From: Aurantiochytrium sp. KH105
Taxonomy: Eukaryota; Sar; Bigyra; Thraustochytrida; Thraustochytriidae
Assembly: GCA_003116975.1 (NCBI GenBank)
Contig: BGKB01000008.1
Coordinates: forward strand, 310,001-374,000
Length of the DNA stretch: 64,000 bases
Direction of reading: 5' to 3'
Shown: positions 10,979 to 20,729 of the stretch, piece after piece
Numbering within the stretch: position 1 is the first letter of the stretch
Layout of the letters: each line of letters starts with the position of its first letter
Program-made: the position numbers and the translations under genes
The notes under the pieces: generated by a model
What the model saw: the letters and a program-made list of their open reading frames with translations, nothing else
Databases searched by the model: none
Told to the model about the DNA's origin: nothing

Positions 10979-11881
10979 TCATAATGATGTAGGCTCTGCT
11001 TCCGATCCGGTCGCCTTCTTGATGGCGTACCCCATTTTCAGGTTGCTCGAGAAAAGCAATTCGGACGCCTCAATGCTTGTCACCGAGACATCCCAGCCTG
11101 TCTGCTGCTGCAGCACGGGAAGGATGGGCCGCATGCAGTCCGTCCCATTCGACAAAGTCTTGTAAATACCTCGAAACAAAGACTGGAGCATTCGGTCGAG
11201 TGTGTCCTCGTCGTATGGCTCGCTCTCCATAAAGACAAGAGTACCACCGGGCCGCAAGAGCTTAAAGATAAGTTCCACTTGCTCTGCAGTGTCGCTCACC
11301 TGATTGAGAAAGGCGTACGAGACGATGACGTCCTGCGAGTTCTCGCCCTGCTCTTCGAGCTGCTTTTGCAAGAAATTATCTCGGGACACGCCCTGGACAA
11401 TGCGTGTGGGTACGCCATGTCGTTCTTGCATGGCAGCAGCCCGCCTTTCAGCAAGTTTGCGCAAATTTTCGTTGGTTTCAAAGGTTGTGACGCTCGTGAC
11501 CTTATTCTTGGGCGCCGTGTAGTACGTGTGCAGTGCGTACGAGCTTCCTGGGGAAAGGTCCAGGACCTTGCCCCGGAGACCGAGCAAGAGCTGCGAGCGC
11601 AACGCACCGAGGGAGTGTTCCGAGGCGCTTTCGAACGAGGGTCGCGAAAGTGAGATGACGAAATCCAAGTTACTTTGCGCAAAGTAGTACCCAAGCCCGA
11701 GGCTGACGCCCAAGTACACGATCATAAGAGGGAGGATCTTGTAAAAGGCGGCAATAAGCATCAGCGGAAAGACCATAAGCGGGATTAAAAGCTTGATGGA
11801 GCTCACCAGCGGGCTCTCGCGCACGAGCTCCTGCTTTAGCTTTCGCTCGTGCCCAAATCCCGGGCGCTGCACGCACGCCAT
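10979..11881 (-). CDS. METTL7-like membrane-anchored SAM-dependent methyltransferase
   Basis: The protein has 300 residues. A hydrophobic hairpin or double-spanning segment occupies about 29-70 (LLIPLMVFPLMLIAAF and LPLMIVYLGVSLGLGYYF). A Rossmann-type methyltransferase domain follows: motif I KVLDLSPGSSYAL at about 104-116, an acidic strand end (TTFETNEN), a later VIVSYAFLNQVSD segment and the post-motif LLRPGGTLVFMES. This order and the 'RPGG' turn fit class I methyltransferases of the METTL7/UbiE-like group; human METTL7 proteins methylate small thiols at the ER. The substrate is unknown. The first ATG is at 11881; the frame is open further upstream without ATG. Confidence 0.75.
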   Translation of the reverse strand: MACVQRPGFGHERKLKQELVRESPLVSSIKLLIPLMVFPLMLIAAFYKILPLMIVYLGVSLGLGYYFAQSNLDFVISLSRPSFESASEHSLGALRSQLLLGLRGKVLDLSPGSSYALHTYYTAPKNKVTSVTTFETNENLRKLAERRAAAMQERHGVPTRIVQGVSRDNFLQKQLEEQGENSQDVIVSYAFLNQVSDTAEQVELIFKLLRPGGTLVFMESEPYDEDTLDRMLQSLFRGIYKTLSNGTDCMRPILPVLQQQTGWDVSVTSIEASELLFSSNLKMGYAIKKATGSEAEPTSL

Positions 11882-12644
11882 GATCGTAGGCCTAGTGGAT
11901 GGAACGAACGAATCACTCCCCTCGTGACTTTTCCCACTCAGGTTCTGCTCGGCGGCACGCACCAGCGGGAGGGGTCGGCGCGGGGCGCGAGGTCTATGCG
12001 ATGGCGTAGCGGGCGCTGGCCTGTGGCGCACGCGATGCCCGCAACACGTCACCGGACAGTCGATAAACTTTTGGTGGTGCGTGCAAGCAAGCTTGACGCA
12101 ACGCGTGCAAGACAGCAAGAGGAGAAGAAGATTCGATAAATGTTACTATAGTGACATGGCTGGGTGCCGGTGTGTCGGTGTGTCTGCCTGCCGCTGCTGC
12201 AGCTGCACACACAAGCAAATAAGACGATGCCGGGAACGACAAGAATGAGATATCATTCGTGTTGGCCAGCTTTCGAGTACCAAAATCCATTGATTGACAT
12301 GTGTCAAATATTGTAAAGTTCATGATCGATCACCATCATCCTGGCCGATGGGTTTTTATTTTTTTCTGCCTTGTGACGGATCATTCATTCTCTTGCCATT
12401 TCATCCCTGCAGAGATGCCGAAAAAGGTACTCGGCTAAATTTGCACTCGCTGCAAGTTGCTTGTGTGGTTTTGACGCCAAGAAATAGATGCTCACTCTCG
12501 CTAGTTATGACGCCAAGAGATCGATGCTCGAGTGACTGAAAATGAAATAAAAGAGTTGGCCTAGTAAATGAAGCGTCAAAGTGCTGGAAGCGATCCTGCA
12601 ATGCGCGTACACGGGATCTAGTTTCCCGAGGTTTCGTTCCATGC
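11882..12644. other. Intergenic region
   Basis: This stretch has no supported gene. An imperfect direct repeat of about 24 bases occurs at 12475-12498 and 12507-12530 (shared core TGACGCCAAGA), close to the 3' end of the following minus-strand gene. Confidence 0.5.
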
Positions 12645-13364
12645 TCAGGGCTGCAGACGTTTGGCATCCCAGGACCCGTCTTCCGTCTTGGTATAGGCGA
12701 GACGATCATGGAGACGGGAGGGGCGACCTTTCCAGAACTCAATGTAGTCCGGAATAAGGCGGTAGCCGCCCCAGTGGTCCGGGCGCGGGATAGGGTCGTC
12801 GTTTTGTGCATACTTTTCCTTGAGCGCGGCCTCCTTGGCCTCGAGTGCCTCGCGGGATGCGATGGGCTGGCTCTGGTCACTCGCGAGCGCGCCGACCTGG
12901 GACTCTCGCGGACGGACGGCAAAGTACTCGTCGGAGAGCTCGGGCTCGATGCGCTCGACGCGGCCCTCGATGCGCACGGAGCGCTGCAGTTCCTGCCAGA
13001 AGAAGAGGATGGACGCATTCGGGTTCGCGGCCAGCTGGCGGCCCTTGCGGCTCTCGTAGTTCGTGAACCACACGAATCCGCGCTCGTCAAAGAGCTTGAG
13101 CAGCACGACGCGCGAGGACGGCTTGGCGTCCTCGCAGGTGCTGACGACCATGGCGTTGGGCTCGACGTTGCCGCTTTCGCGCGCATCGGACATCCACGCC
13201 GAAAACAGCTCCAGCGGCGGCTGCCGCAGCAGGTCGTCCGCCAGGCCCTCGTCCGAGTAGAACTGCCGCAGCCCGAAGAGCTGCTGCCCGCCTTCGCCGG
13301 CGCGCCGCTGCGCCTCGGCGTCCTCGCGGCCCGAGCTCGAGTTCTCGTTCTCGTGCTCCATCAT
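12645..13364 (-). CDS. PNPO: Pyridoxamine 5'-phosphate oxidase
   Basis: This enzyme oxidises pyridoxine or pyridoxamine 5'-phosphate to pyridoxal 5'-phosphate, using FMN and oxygen. The 239-residue form starting at 13364 holds the whole domain: the FMN-binding run SRVVLLKLFDERGFVWFTNY, SRKGRQLAANPNASILFFW, QVRIEG-like SVRIEGRVERI, SxQS (DQSQPIAS), and the C-terminal signature PDHWGGYRLIPDYIEFW...RLHDR...W..KRLQP. An in-frame ATG at 13724 would add about 120 residues beginning with an Ala/Arg/His-rich stretch like an organelle presequence, including a triple SPAAE repeat encoded by a 15-base repeat. That extension would overlap the divergent gene starting near 13662. Which start is used is unclear; the enzyme assignment is secure. 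Confidence 0.93.
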   Translation of the reverse strand: MMEHENENSSSGREDAEAQRRAGEGGQQLFGLRQFYSDEGLADDLLRQPPLELFSAWMSDARESGNVEPNAMVVSTCEDAKPSSRVVLLKLFDERGFVWFTNYESRKGRQLAANPNASILFFWQELQRSVRIEGRVERIEPELSDEYFAVRPRESQVGALASDQSQPIASREALEAKEAALKEKYAQNDDPIPRPDHWGGYRLIPDYIEFWKGRPSRLHDRLAYTKTEDGSWDAKRLQP

Positions 13365-13389
13365 CGCCCCGGCCCCGTCCGCGCCCGCG

Positions 13390-13441
13390 TTCTCCGCCGC
13401 CGGGCTCTCCGCCGCCGGGCTCTCCGCCGCCGGGCTCTCCG
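13390..13441. repeat. 15-base GC-rich tandem repeat, about three units
   Basis: Three near-identical 15-base units (core CTCCGCCGCCGGG) lie just upstream of the shorter PNPO start. Read on the minus strand they encode SPAAE three times. GCGCGCAG-type repeats continue to about 13640, making this one of the most GC-rich stretches of the window and a likely place for assembly error. Confidence 0.75.
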
Positions 13442-13661
13442 CGCGCGAGCCCCCCGCGCCGCTGCGCGCGCCGCTGCAGAGCGCACGCCGCGGCCAGCTG
13501 CAGCGCGCACGCCGCGGCCAGAGCGCGATCTGCGGCGCGCAGAGCGGCCCGGATACGCGCAGGGCGCGCGGCCCGGACGCGCCCGGCGGCGCGCAGAGCG
13601 GCGCGCAGGGCGGCGCGCAGGGCGGCGCGCGGAGCGGCGCGGGCGCGGGGCGGGCGGCGGC

Positions 13662-15673
13662 ATGCGCGGCGGCGCGGGCGGCGGCATGCGCGGCGGCGCG
13701 GGCGGCGGCGGCGGCGCGGAGCATGGCGGCGGAGATCGCGGGCGCGGCTTCGATGGCGACCTGTGGCTCTTCGTGGCGCTCAAGGAGGACGGCAAGGAGG
13801 AGGAGGACCAGGAGAAGGTGCTGCGCGAGGAGTTCGAGGCCGTGTGCAGGGCCGTGCGCCCCGGCCGCTTCGACGGGTTCGAGCCGTTCGCGCACGCAGG
13901 CGCTCGCGTCGGGGCGCAGGCCGGCGACGCTGCGGACGGGGGCGATGTGCGAGGCGCTGCGGACGGGGACGGCGTCCGCGGGGAAGCTAGGGCCTCGAGG
14001 TCCTGGAAGGACTTCGTGGACGCGGCCCGGGAGGAGGGGATGAACTTCGTCGAGGGGTGCACGTGGAGAGACTTTGCGCACCGCGGAGATCACGACCAGT
14101 ACACGGCGATCGTCTTCGCAGGCCACGCCACGAAGAATGGCAAGGTCAAGTTGGCGCCGAGGTCAGCCCCGACGCGCCCGTGCTGGCGAACCTGCTCGCG
14201 GAGATTGAGAAACTCCGCCTGCTCATCCTCAACTGCTGCACCACAGAGCCCCTCGCCACCGAGGTCGCGCGCAAACGCATGGACCAGCCCTTTTACGAGA
14301 AGGGCAAACATGACATCGTGATCTTTTGCTGGAGCACGGTGTGCTCCTTTAGCGGTGCGAGGTACATGAACGAAAACTTTTGCCGCGAGGTGTACAAAAA
14401 GCTTGCCGTGAGTGGAGGGCCGAGGCGGTTCCTGAGCGAAAACACGCTAACCCCCGAGGCCAAGGCTTCGGCTTTTCGCAGCGCCTTTCAACGCGCCATC
14501 GAGCAAACTGCATCAAGCGACGCTTCCGATACGCCCCTGATTCCGGGTTACGACGGCCATGACCTCAACAGCGACCTTCTCGGCGAGCCCATGCTCCTTC
14601 CCTACCTCAATACGCACGATAGCTACCTGTACGGGATCATGACCAAGTACAAGGCCGCGGATACGGGGATCGAGCTCATGAAGCGTCTCAAAAGTATGGC
14701 CAGTATTGGCTTCCTCCTCAAGGAGAAGCACGAGAAGACATGCACAAGGAGCCATTGCGAGCGTTTTTGTCCGGCTTTTAACGCCAAAATATCGACACTC
14801 TACCAATTTGGCGAATTCTTTAGCTGGCTCGAGCTCATGCGCAAAGAGAATACCCAGTACTACAAGGATAGCACGGTGATCGAGGTGATTGCAGCCTTTG
14901 CGGATGAGTACACCCATCTCCACGACGACAACTTGCTGCAGAGGGACAAGCATGGGAGGATTGGCGACTTTGCGACCACCGTTGCGCCAGGCTGCTTTGC
15001 GCTGTACCGCGTGCAGATTCAGAACATCGCCAAGGTTATGCTGGATCCGCACAACTCTCGCTCTGTGCTTCGTTACATCGATTTCTTCAAACTATGGCGT
15101 CTTGCCGACGCGAGCCCCGCAGACGACGCTACTACACATCTGTCCGACATTTCCGAAGAGGCCTTGCGGGAGCGCGAACAGGCTTCGAATCTACGAAAAA
15201 TATTCTCCAAGCTTGAGCAGGACATTGACCTGCTCACCTTTGAGCTCGACGAGTCAGGTCCTGCAGCGGGACCTTTGGCGACCTTGGTGACTCGTATCTT
15301 TCCGGATCTTGCCAACAGTCTGCGGCTTCCTTTTCGCTTCCCACTGACTCGGCCCAATCCAATGTACTTGCAGACCCTGGGTTCCTTCAATCCTTTTCGC
15401 CCTGTAAAAATGCAATATCGCATTCGCCGCGACTCCAACGTGTACCGGCGCATTGCCTGGATTCATGACTCTATCCTTAAGCTTGTGGCAATGCTGGATT
15501 CGAGCATGCAGCACGACATCGAGGATGATAAGCTCTTTTGTACCTTTACCGAGCTTGATGCGAAGCTACATCCTAGTGTCTGGTCCCGGATTTCCAGCGT
15601 ATTTACGCTCCGTCTCACAAAGCTTGCCTCGGTCGCATTGCTCCTCTCCGCAATTTCGCTGGCGCGACGCTAG
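13662..15673 (+). CDS. Caspase/CHAT-like peptidase-fold protein, tail-anchored, with one frame break
   Basis: The frame opens at ATG 13662 (or 13686) and changes near 14156, where one missing G would join ...ATKNGKVKL to GAEVSPDAPV.... The corrected product is about 670 residues. The first 20 residues are glycine-rich. At about 145-195 the pattern YTAIVFAGHATKNG, then LRLLILNCCTTEPLA matches the His-then-Cys arrangement of CHAT and caspase-fold peptidases: strand, GH, a charged loop, then a hydrophobic strand ending in Cys. FCWSTVCSFSGARYMNENF follows, as expected for the next strand and helix. Residues from about 270 on are mainly helical with no recognised domain. The last 25 residues hold a hydrophobic segment (LASVALLLSAISLARR), suggesting a tail anchor. 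Proteolytic activity is inferred, not shown. Confidence 0.65.
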
Positions 15674-16259
15674 GCTCGTATCCGTAAAAACAGGAGGAAA
15701 TTGTGGATAATATATTGTTCTCTTCTTTGTCACCTTTGGGCCAATGACCTGTTGGTTAGTAGTTGCATGTTTTTGCTCCACCATGGTCAGCCTTCATTTC
15801 TAAGTGTTCCGCTCACGGCCCAGTCAGTTCCCAAACAGGCCGCATGGGCCTTTTCGATTCGAAACTGGGTCAAGACGATCGCGCAAGTATGATTGAAATT
15901 TGCCGGATGGGGAGAGACAGGGCACTTTGAGGTGGCCCGGGAATGATGTGATCGATCTGGTGAACGCGTGCGAACATGCCCCTTTGAAAAATGAAACAAT
16001 GTGTCACAGGACACAAAAATGCTCTCTGTTAGGTTAAATTAATGATTGCCGGTCACCAGTAGCTGTCTCTATCTCTTCATCCACGGCCTGTAGCAACTTG
16101 TCACTTCCAGCTATGGAAATCTCATTCATCCTTCGCAAGACAACTTTGTGCACATCTCCACCTCTGAGGAAAACCGCAAGAGATAGGGACAGCAAGCCCC
16201 TATCTCGACAATCAAAACAACTTGACGAGAAAAACGAGAGGACGATATTTTGACATCCG
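15674..16259. other. Convergent intergenic region
   Basis: This 586-base gap separates two convergent genes and holds their 3' ends. I see no gene or strong repeat in it. Confidence 0.5.
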
Positions 16260-17993
16260 TTACAAGACACGAGGTACCGTATTTGTGATCTCATCCATTG
16301 GGAAGACCATTCCTTCTATGTCCTCGACTTGCTTCGTGCGATCTCCCGTGACCGAAGAACTATCAGTCATGCTATAGCTCATAAGCTTCAAGAGCATGAC
16401 GAGAACAAAGATGCCAAACAGGGCCCCTGGCAACAGAAGCGCAAAGAGAAGCACTGATTGAAATATGGGGTGCTCGTAAAATGACCTGGAATAGACGTCA
16501 ACGTAGGCAGCAATCGGGCATGCTCCCTCCCAAGAGGCATCCATTTCACGACAGAGAGTAGCACGGGAGAATTCTCGATCGAGATTGCCGAAATAGCGCA
16601 ACGTGTTGGCAATGTGGTAAATCTCATTCAGCACTTCTGTGTCGTACTGACGTCGCTCATAGGGTTTCTCCACATAGGAAGGGTAACTCCCGAAGCGTGA
16701 CTCAATCTCGTAGTAGGATGCCGGAACACTTGGGTCACTGATGTAAATCGAGTATATTGGGTGAAACGAGAAATACGTCAGCGAAAACTCCGCATATGCC
16801 TCTGCATGCCAATCCCAAAAGTGCGTCGCGTTTGCACAAACACCTTGTTGTGGGCAGATGCTAAGGTATGACGTTCGAAGATCTGGGTATCGAAGGGCCC
16901 CTGCGGCTGGGATGAGAAGGAGCAGCAAAGTAATCGTTGCGACAACTATGAAGATGACTGTATCCATCAAAAAAGTGAGCAAACCAACACACCCTGACGA
17001 CCCAGCTTCCACGACAAGATTTGACCTATTGAGCAGATAAAGAGCGACTAAAATCAACGTGTGAGGAACAACGCTGGCCAAACTAAGAACTCTCCCAGCC
17101 TGATAATGATCTTCCATAATTCCCTCCATGTTGGGTTCCGCTGCGAGAGGGTCGCTGTAAATCATTACGTCCCCACTTGGCCATAGTTCATACCCAAAGT
17201 TAGAAACGAGAAATGAACTCCCAATAAAGCAAGATATCAGACCGAGGCAGAGGCAATTAAGATAGCTGCACGTTTCTGGTGCGCCATTCGATCTGGTCGT
17301 CCCCGTCTCGACGGTATCATCTGGAAGGATACCCACATCGATCATGACAGGACTGGAACAACAAGCGACGAATGAGAGAATGACAGCAATCATACTGACA
17401 GAGAAGAAGAACGCGAAGAATGAGGTGTGCTTGTTCTCAACGTCATCCCAGAAACGTGTCAAGCAAACTGACTCACCCCCATTCAAGGATACTGTCGCTT
17501 TCGTCGCCAACGAAAGAGGTGAGAGACACTCAAGCTCGGTCGAGTTCAGCTCCACCTTGACCAGAGACTGCACCACCCAGAACTTGCCAAAGACGCTTTG
17601 AAGCTCGCTGCTTGTGATTGTCAGATTCTGGAGGCTCGAGGACCTCGCAAGGCCTTGGGGGAAATTCTTGAGCTCCACACTTGGTCCTGTCCACAGCACC
17701 GTGAGATTGGCAAGGTCGCCGAGGACGTCGAGCTGGCCTTCGACCGACACGTCGTCGATGTAGAACTCTTGCAAAAAGTCGAGGCCCTCAAAGTTCGGCC
17801 AGGTCTCGTTGCCGCCGAAGACGCCACCATCTTCGCCGCAACTGATCTTCCACACGCTGCTTGGGAAGGCGCCCCCACTTCCTGGTGTGCAGTCAAAGTC
17901 AACGCTCGTCGCGTTGCTGCAGAGGCAGAGCGCATGCGCAGCTGGGGTCAGCAAGGCGGCAAGCAGCGCGAGCGTCAAGGTCGTGGCCGTCAT
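16260..17993 (-). CDS. Secreted-domain multi-pass membrane protein with leucine-rich region
   Basis: The protein has 577 residues. A clear signal peptide occupies about 1-22 (LTLALLAALLTPAAHA). A Cys-containing extracellular region of about 170 residues follows with leucine-rich-repeat-like spacing (LDFLQEFYIDD, LGDLANLTVLW, SSSLQNLTITSSEL, VVQSLVKVELNSTELECL) and several N-glycosylation sequons. At least five hydrophobic segments follow, for example SVSMIAVILSFVACC, LMDTVIFIVVATITLLLLL and SVLLFALLLPGALFGIFVLVML. The last 45 residues are Ser/Thr- and acid-rich, probably cytosolic. A receptor-like or surface role is inferred from the layout. The first ATG at 17993 begins the signal peptide. 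Confidence 0.75.
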   Translation of the reverse strand: MTATTLTLALLAALLTPAAHALCLCSNATSVDFDCTPGSGGAFPSSVWKISCGEDGGVFGGNETWPNFEGLDFLQEFYIDDVSVEGQLDVLGDLANLTVLWTGPSVELKNFPQGLARSSSLQNLTITSSELQSVFGKFWVVQSLVKVELNSTELECLSPLSLATKATVSLNGGESVCLTRFWDDVENKHTSFFAFFFSVSMIAVILSFVACCSSPVMIDVGILPDDTVETGTTRSNGAPETCSYLNCLCLGLISCFIGSSFLVSNFGYELWPSGDVMIYSDPLAAEPNMEGIMEDHYQAGRVLSLASVVPHTLILVALYLLNRSNLVVEAGSSGCVGLLTFLMDTVIFIVVATITLLLLLIPAAGALRYPDLRTSYLSICPQQGVCANATHFWDWHAEAYAEFSLTYFSFHPIYSIYISDPSVPASYYEIESRFGSYPSYVEKPYERRQYDTEVLNEIYHIANTLRYFGNLDREFSRATLCREMDASWEGACPIAAYVDVYSRSFYEHPIFQSVLLFALLLPGALFGIFVLVMLLKLMSYSMTDSSSVTGDRTKQVEDIEGMVFPMDEITNTVPRVL

Positions 17994-18466
17994 GGCGAGC
18001 GTGGGATCTTGGTTTGAGGTTGCAGAAAGTGATCGCGAGGAGGGTGTGTATTTGAGACGCACACTGTCGTACAACTCGACCCGCCAGATAATGGCGACAA
18101 ATAGAATCGGGGCTCTAAATCAAATCTAGGCTCCAATCAATGAAAGCTCTGCAGACAATGCGTGACCCGCCCAAGCTTGCATCCCACCTGAGGTCAGTCA
18201 TAATCTAGTATGCACAGAGTTTGACTCTCTGAAAACTAGTTTTCGTTGAGATTTGGAGGCCTGTCGAAAATAGGGCAAAGAATGAAATTGCGTTGCGCTT
18301 GGGAAGAATTAGGCGCCTGAGGTTCACGCTCACTCTTTTGGCGAGTTGCGTTGAAGCCTTTTTTAAACTTGAAACACGCAGAGGCGAAGCGCATCGCCTA
18401 GGGCCAGAGCCAGCAAGCCACGCGCGAGCTTACGCGGGGACTGACAGCGCAGACGTGCAAAGGAGG
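17994..18466. other. Divergent promoter region
   Basis: This 473-base gap lies between divergent starts at 17993 (minus) and 18467 (plus). A short upstream frame of 12 codons begins at ATG 18282 and ends before the main start at 18467, so it could act as a uORF. No other feature is seen. Confidence 0.45.
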
Positions 18467-19150
18467 ATGTCCGAAGGTGCGCTCAGAGTATGGAGCGAGC
18501 GTTTGCAGAGCAGCATCAAAGATGCCAAGCTCAAGTTCGCGCAGCTCGCCACGGTGAGCAGCGACGGGATCCCAGCGAATAGAACAGTGGTATTCCGTGG
18601 ATGGTACGAGCAAGACGGGCGCAAGGCTCTTCGCTTTATCACAAATGGCGAGGCCGAAAAGGTTGCGCAAGCAAAGGCAAACAGCGCCGCTGAGCTCTGC
18701 TGGTATTTCACCGATTCACGCGAGCAGTACAGACTTACAGGCGACCTCGAGGTGGTTGCGGCCGATGCCAAGGATGACAAATTGGTCACCTTGCGCAAGA
18801 ACCAGTGGAGTGAGCTCTCGGATAGCGCGCGAGAACAGTTCTACTGGCCGCAGCCTCGGTCCGTGCTGCCCTCGGGCGTTGACAATTTCAAGGATCTTCT
18901 CGACAAAGGGGCTATTCCCGAGGGCGGCAAGGACTCGAATGGAGACTTACTGCAGCCCCCAGACACCTTTGTCGTCATGCTTCTGTGGCCTCGCTATGCC
19001 AAGTACCTGAATCTATTTGACAACTTTGCGCAGGAGGACGCTCGCGTGTACAAGCCGGACGAGCAGACTGTCAAAGGTCAGAATGCTGACATTGTAGCCG
19101 AAGGCGACGGAAGTGACCATGCGTGGAAGCTCACGCGCGTTAGCCCCTGA
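18467..19150 (+). CDS. PNPOx-fold flavoprotein, Alr4036 type
   Basis: The protein has 227 residues. It begins WSERLQSSIKDAK and carries the Alr4036-type FMN-binding pattern: KFAQLATVSSDGIPANRTVVFRGW, LRFITNGEAEKVAQAK, ELCWYFTDSREQYRLTG, then SDSAREQFYWPQP and a C-terminal DTFVVMLLWPRYAKYLNL. Plant and cyanobacterial members are annotated as pyridoxine/pyridoxamine-phosphate oxidase-like proteins, but catalysis is unproven for most of them. The gene lies 5 kb from a canonical PNPO. The first in-frame ATG is at 18467; the frame is open upstream to 18293 only through non-ATG codons. Confidence 0.85.
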   Translation: MSEGALRVWSERLQSSIKDAKLKFAQLATVSSDGIPANRTVVFRGWYEQDGRKALRFITNGEAEKVAQAKANSAAELCWYFTDSREQYRLTGDLEVVAADAKDDKLVTLRKNQWSELSDSAREQFYWPQPRSVLPSGVDNFKDLLDKGAIPEGGKDSNGDLLQPPDTFVVMLLWPRYAKYLNLFDNFAQEDARVYKPDEQTVKGQNADIVAEGDGSDHAWKLTRVSP

Positions 19151-19448
19151 AATAGTGAAGATTTCAATGCTCAATCATTTTTAATCGATCAATCGGTCCA
19201 GCCAAACAAAAGGATAGAATACGATGAGATAGATCATGAGATGTGATGAGATGTGATCAAAGTGGATTGTGACGGCAAACCATCGCGCTCCGATTTTTTC
19301 ATACTTTACGTCTTTTTTCTAATCGCTTTCTTTCTCTCTTTCGAGTAGTGGGAAAGAGAATCTTTACGGCGAGACAAAGTCATCAATCACAATGATTTCT
19401 TGTCCTGTTTCTTGTACCAACCGGCCCCTACGCCCCACTTCATTTGTA

Positions 19449-20456
19449 TCAGTGATTTTCAACCACATCGATGAAGGTAGCTACGTGACGCGAGAGCATG
19501 ACGGCCATGCGTTCGTCGGCCTCGTCAAAGACCCCTGGCGTGCGGTCACCAGTGTCTGGGTTGTCCTTTTGCACAACCTTGTTGACGATCTGAATGGCAC
19601 CAATTACGCGACCATCAGTGTCCATCTTGATTGGCACGACCAAGAGTGATCGGGTCCGGTACCCTGTCCTTTTGTCGACTTCTTGGTTAAAGCGAGGGTC
19701 TTGGTACGCATCGTCAACGCGCGCTGTTTCTCCGTTCTGCACAGCCCAGCCAACCACACCTTGGTGCTGGCGCACGCGTATTTCATCCTTTTCACCTGTA
19801 GCAATTTTACTCCAGAGCTCCCCCGAGTCCTTATCCAGGAGCCACAAGGTGGCACGCTCAGCATGGACAAGCTTATGCCCATCTTGCATGACAGTGCGGA
19901 AAATGGTGGTCAGCTCATTGGCGCGCTTCATGCGGTCTGCAGCAGCTGTGTCCTTGAAGAGAAGAATGCTCATGCCCAAGAGGCAGCCGGTGACCACGCC
20001 AACGCAGCCGCCGAGAGTACGCCAAATGCGGGCCGTGCGCGAGGTGATCTGCGCTTCGGTCATCCCATGTGCCGGCAAATTCAATCGCGCCACGACAGCA
20101 TCGACGATTCCACCGCATGTGATGCCGGCCACGTCGCTCACACATTGCCCGAAGCCTGCGGCGGTGAGCGTCGAAAGTCCAAAGGCAACGCCGAGGGTCA
20201 GGTCGAGCACCTCGCCGGCCTGAATCATGACCAAGTTGTCCATGAATCCAAAGCCTATCATTGGAATTGCAGCGTGCATCGCCGCAATGCGCAGCTGTCG
20301 GGACGACGGGCTCTCCAACGCGGCCCCACTTTGCCTTCTCGTTGTCGTTGTCGTCGCCGAGGTCCTCCTCCTCGTCCTCGTCCCCATATTCGTGGGACAA
20401 GTGCGCGTTTGGGTCACACGCACGAGGGACCCCGCCCTCCGCACGCCTGCAAACAT
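19449..20456 (-). CDS. TMEM65-GAF fusion protein, probably mitochondrial
   Basis: The protein has 335 residues. Residues 1-50 are rich in Arg, Thr and Ser without acidic residues until about 48, like a mitochondrial presequence. Residues 58-170 match TMEM65: PMIGFGFMDNLVMIQAGE, LGVAFGLSTLTAAGFGQ, SDVAGITCGGIVDA, LTEAQ-like MTEAQITSR, and GGCVGVVTGCLLGMSILLF. Residues 180-330 form a GAF domain: FRTVMQDGHKLVHAERATLWLLD, GVVGWAVQNGE, DDAYQDPRFN, RSLLVVPI, VIGAIQIVNK and FDEADERM. TMEM65 proteins are inner-membrane proteins linked to mitochondrial sodium/calcium handling; GAF domains bind cyclic nucleotides or other small ligands. The fusion suggests ligand control of the membrane part, which is inference. 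Confidence 0.88.
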   Translation of the reverse strand: MFAGVRRAGSLVRVTQTRTCPTNMGTRTRRRTSATTTTTRRQSGAALESPSSRQLRIAAMHAAIPMIGFGFMDNLVMIQAGEVLDLTLGVAFGLSTLTAAGFGQCVSDVAGITCGGIVDAVVARLNLPAHGMTEAQITSRTARIWRTLGGCVGVVTGCLLGMSILLFKDTAAADRMKRANELTTIFRTVMQDGHKLVHAERATLWLLDKDSGELWSKIATGEKDEIRVRQHQGVVGWAVQNGETARVDDAYQDPRFNQEVDKRTGYRTRSLLVVPIKMDTDGRVIGAIQIVNKVVQKDNPDTGDRTPGVFDEADERMAVMLSRHVATFIDVVENH

Positions 20457-20673
20457 GCTTTCAGAGCCTGCAAGCCCGCGGCGAGCTCCTCTTCCCGCCT
20501 CTTTTTCTCTCGTTTCTTATCTGCAGCGCAGTGCAACACGACAACGCAACGCAACGCGGCGCGGCGCGGTCTCGACGGCGTCTGTACGTAGCAGCGCAAT
20601 TCATTCTTCCTGCTCTCTCTCCGAGTCCTGAGAAAGAAACGCTCCCCCAAGTCGCCTTCGAGCGTCTTTGCGC

Positions 20674-20680
20674 TATATAA
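20674..20680. promoter_or_regulatory. TATA-like element between TMEM65-GAF and tRNA copy 1
   Basis: TATATAA lies 50 bases upstream of the first tRNA gene and about 215 bases upstream of the divergent TMEM65-GAF start. It could serve either; use is not shown. Confidence 0.35.
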
Positions 20681-20729
20681 GTGGCCACTGCATCTCAACG
20701 ACCACGCACTGGCAAAGGCCGGGAAAACA

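Noticed and set aside
12708-13650. Long plus-strand frame running antisense through PNPO
   Set aside because: PNPO on the minus strand has strong family motifs; only the part after about 13662 belongs to the plus-strand gene.
14152-14174. 22-base intron explaining the CHAT-like frame break
   Set aside because: Too short for spliceosomal removal, and splicing would not give the expected continuation.
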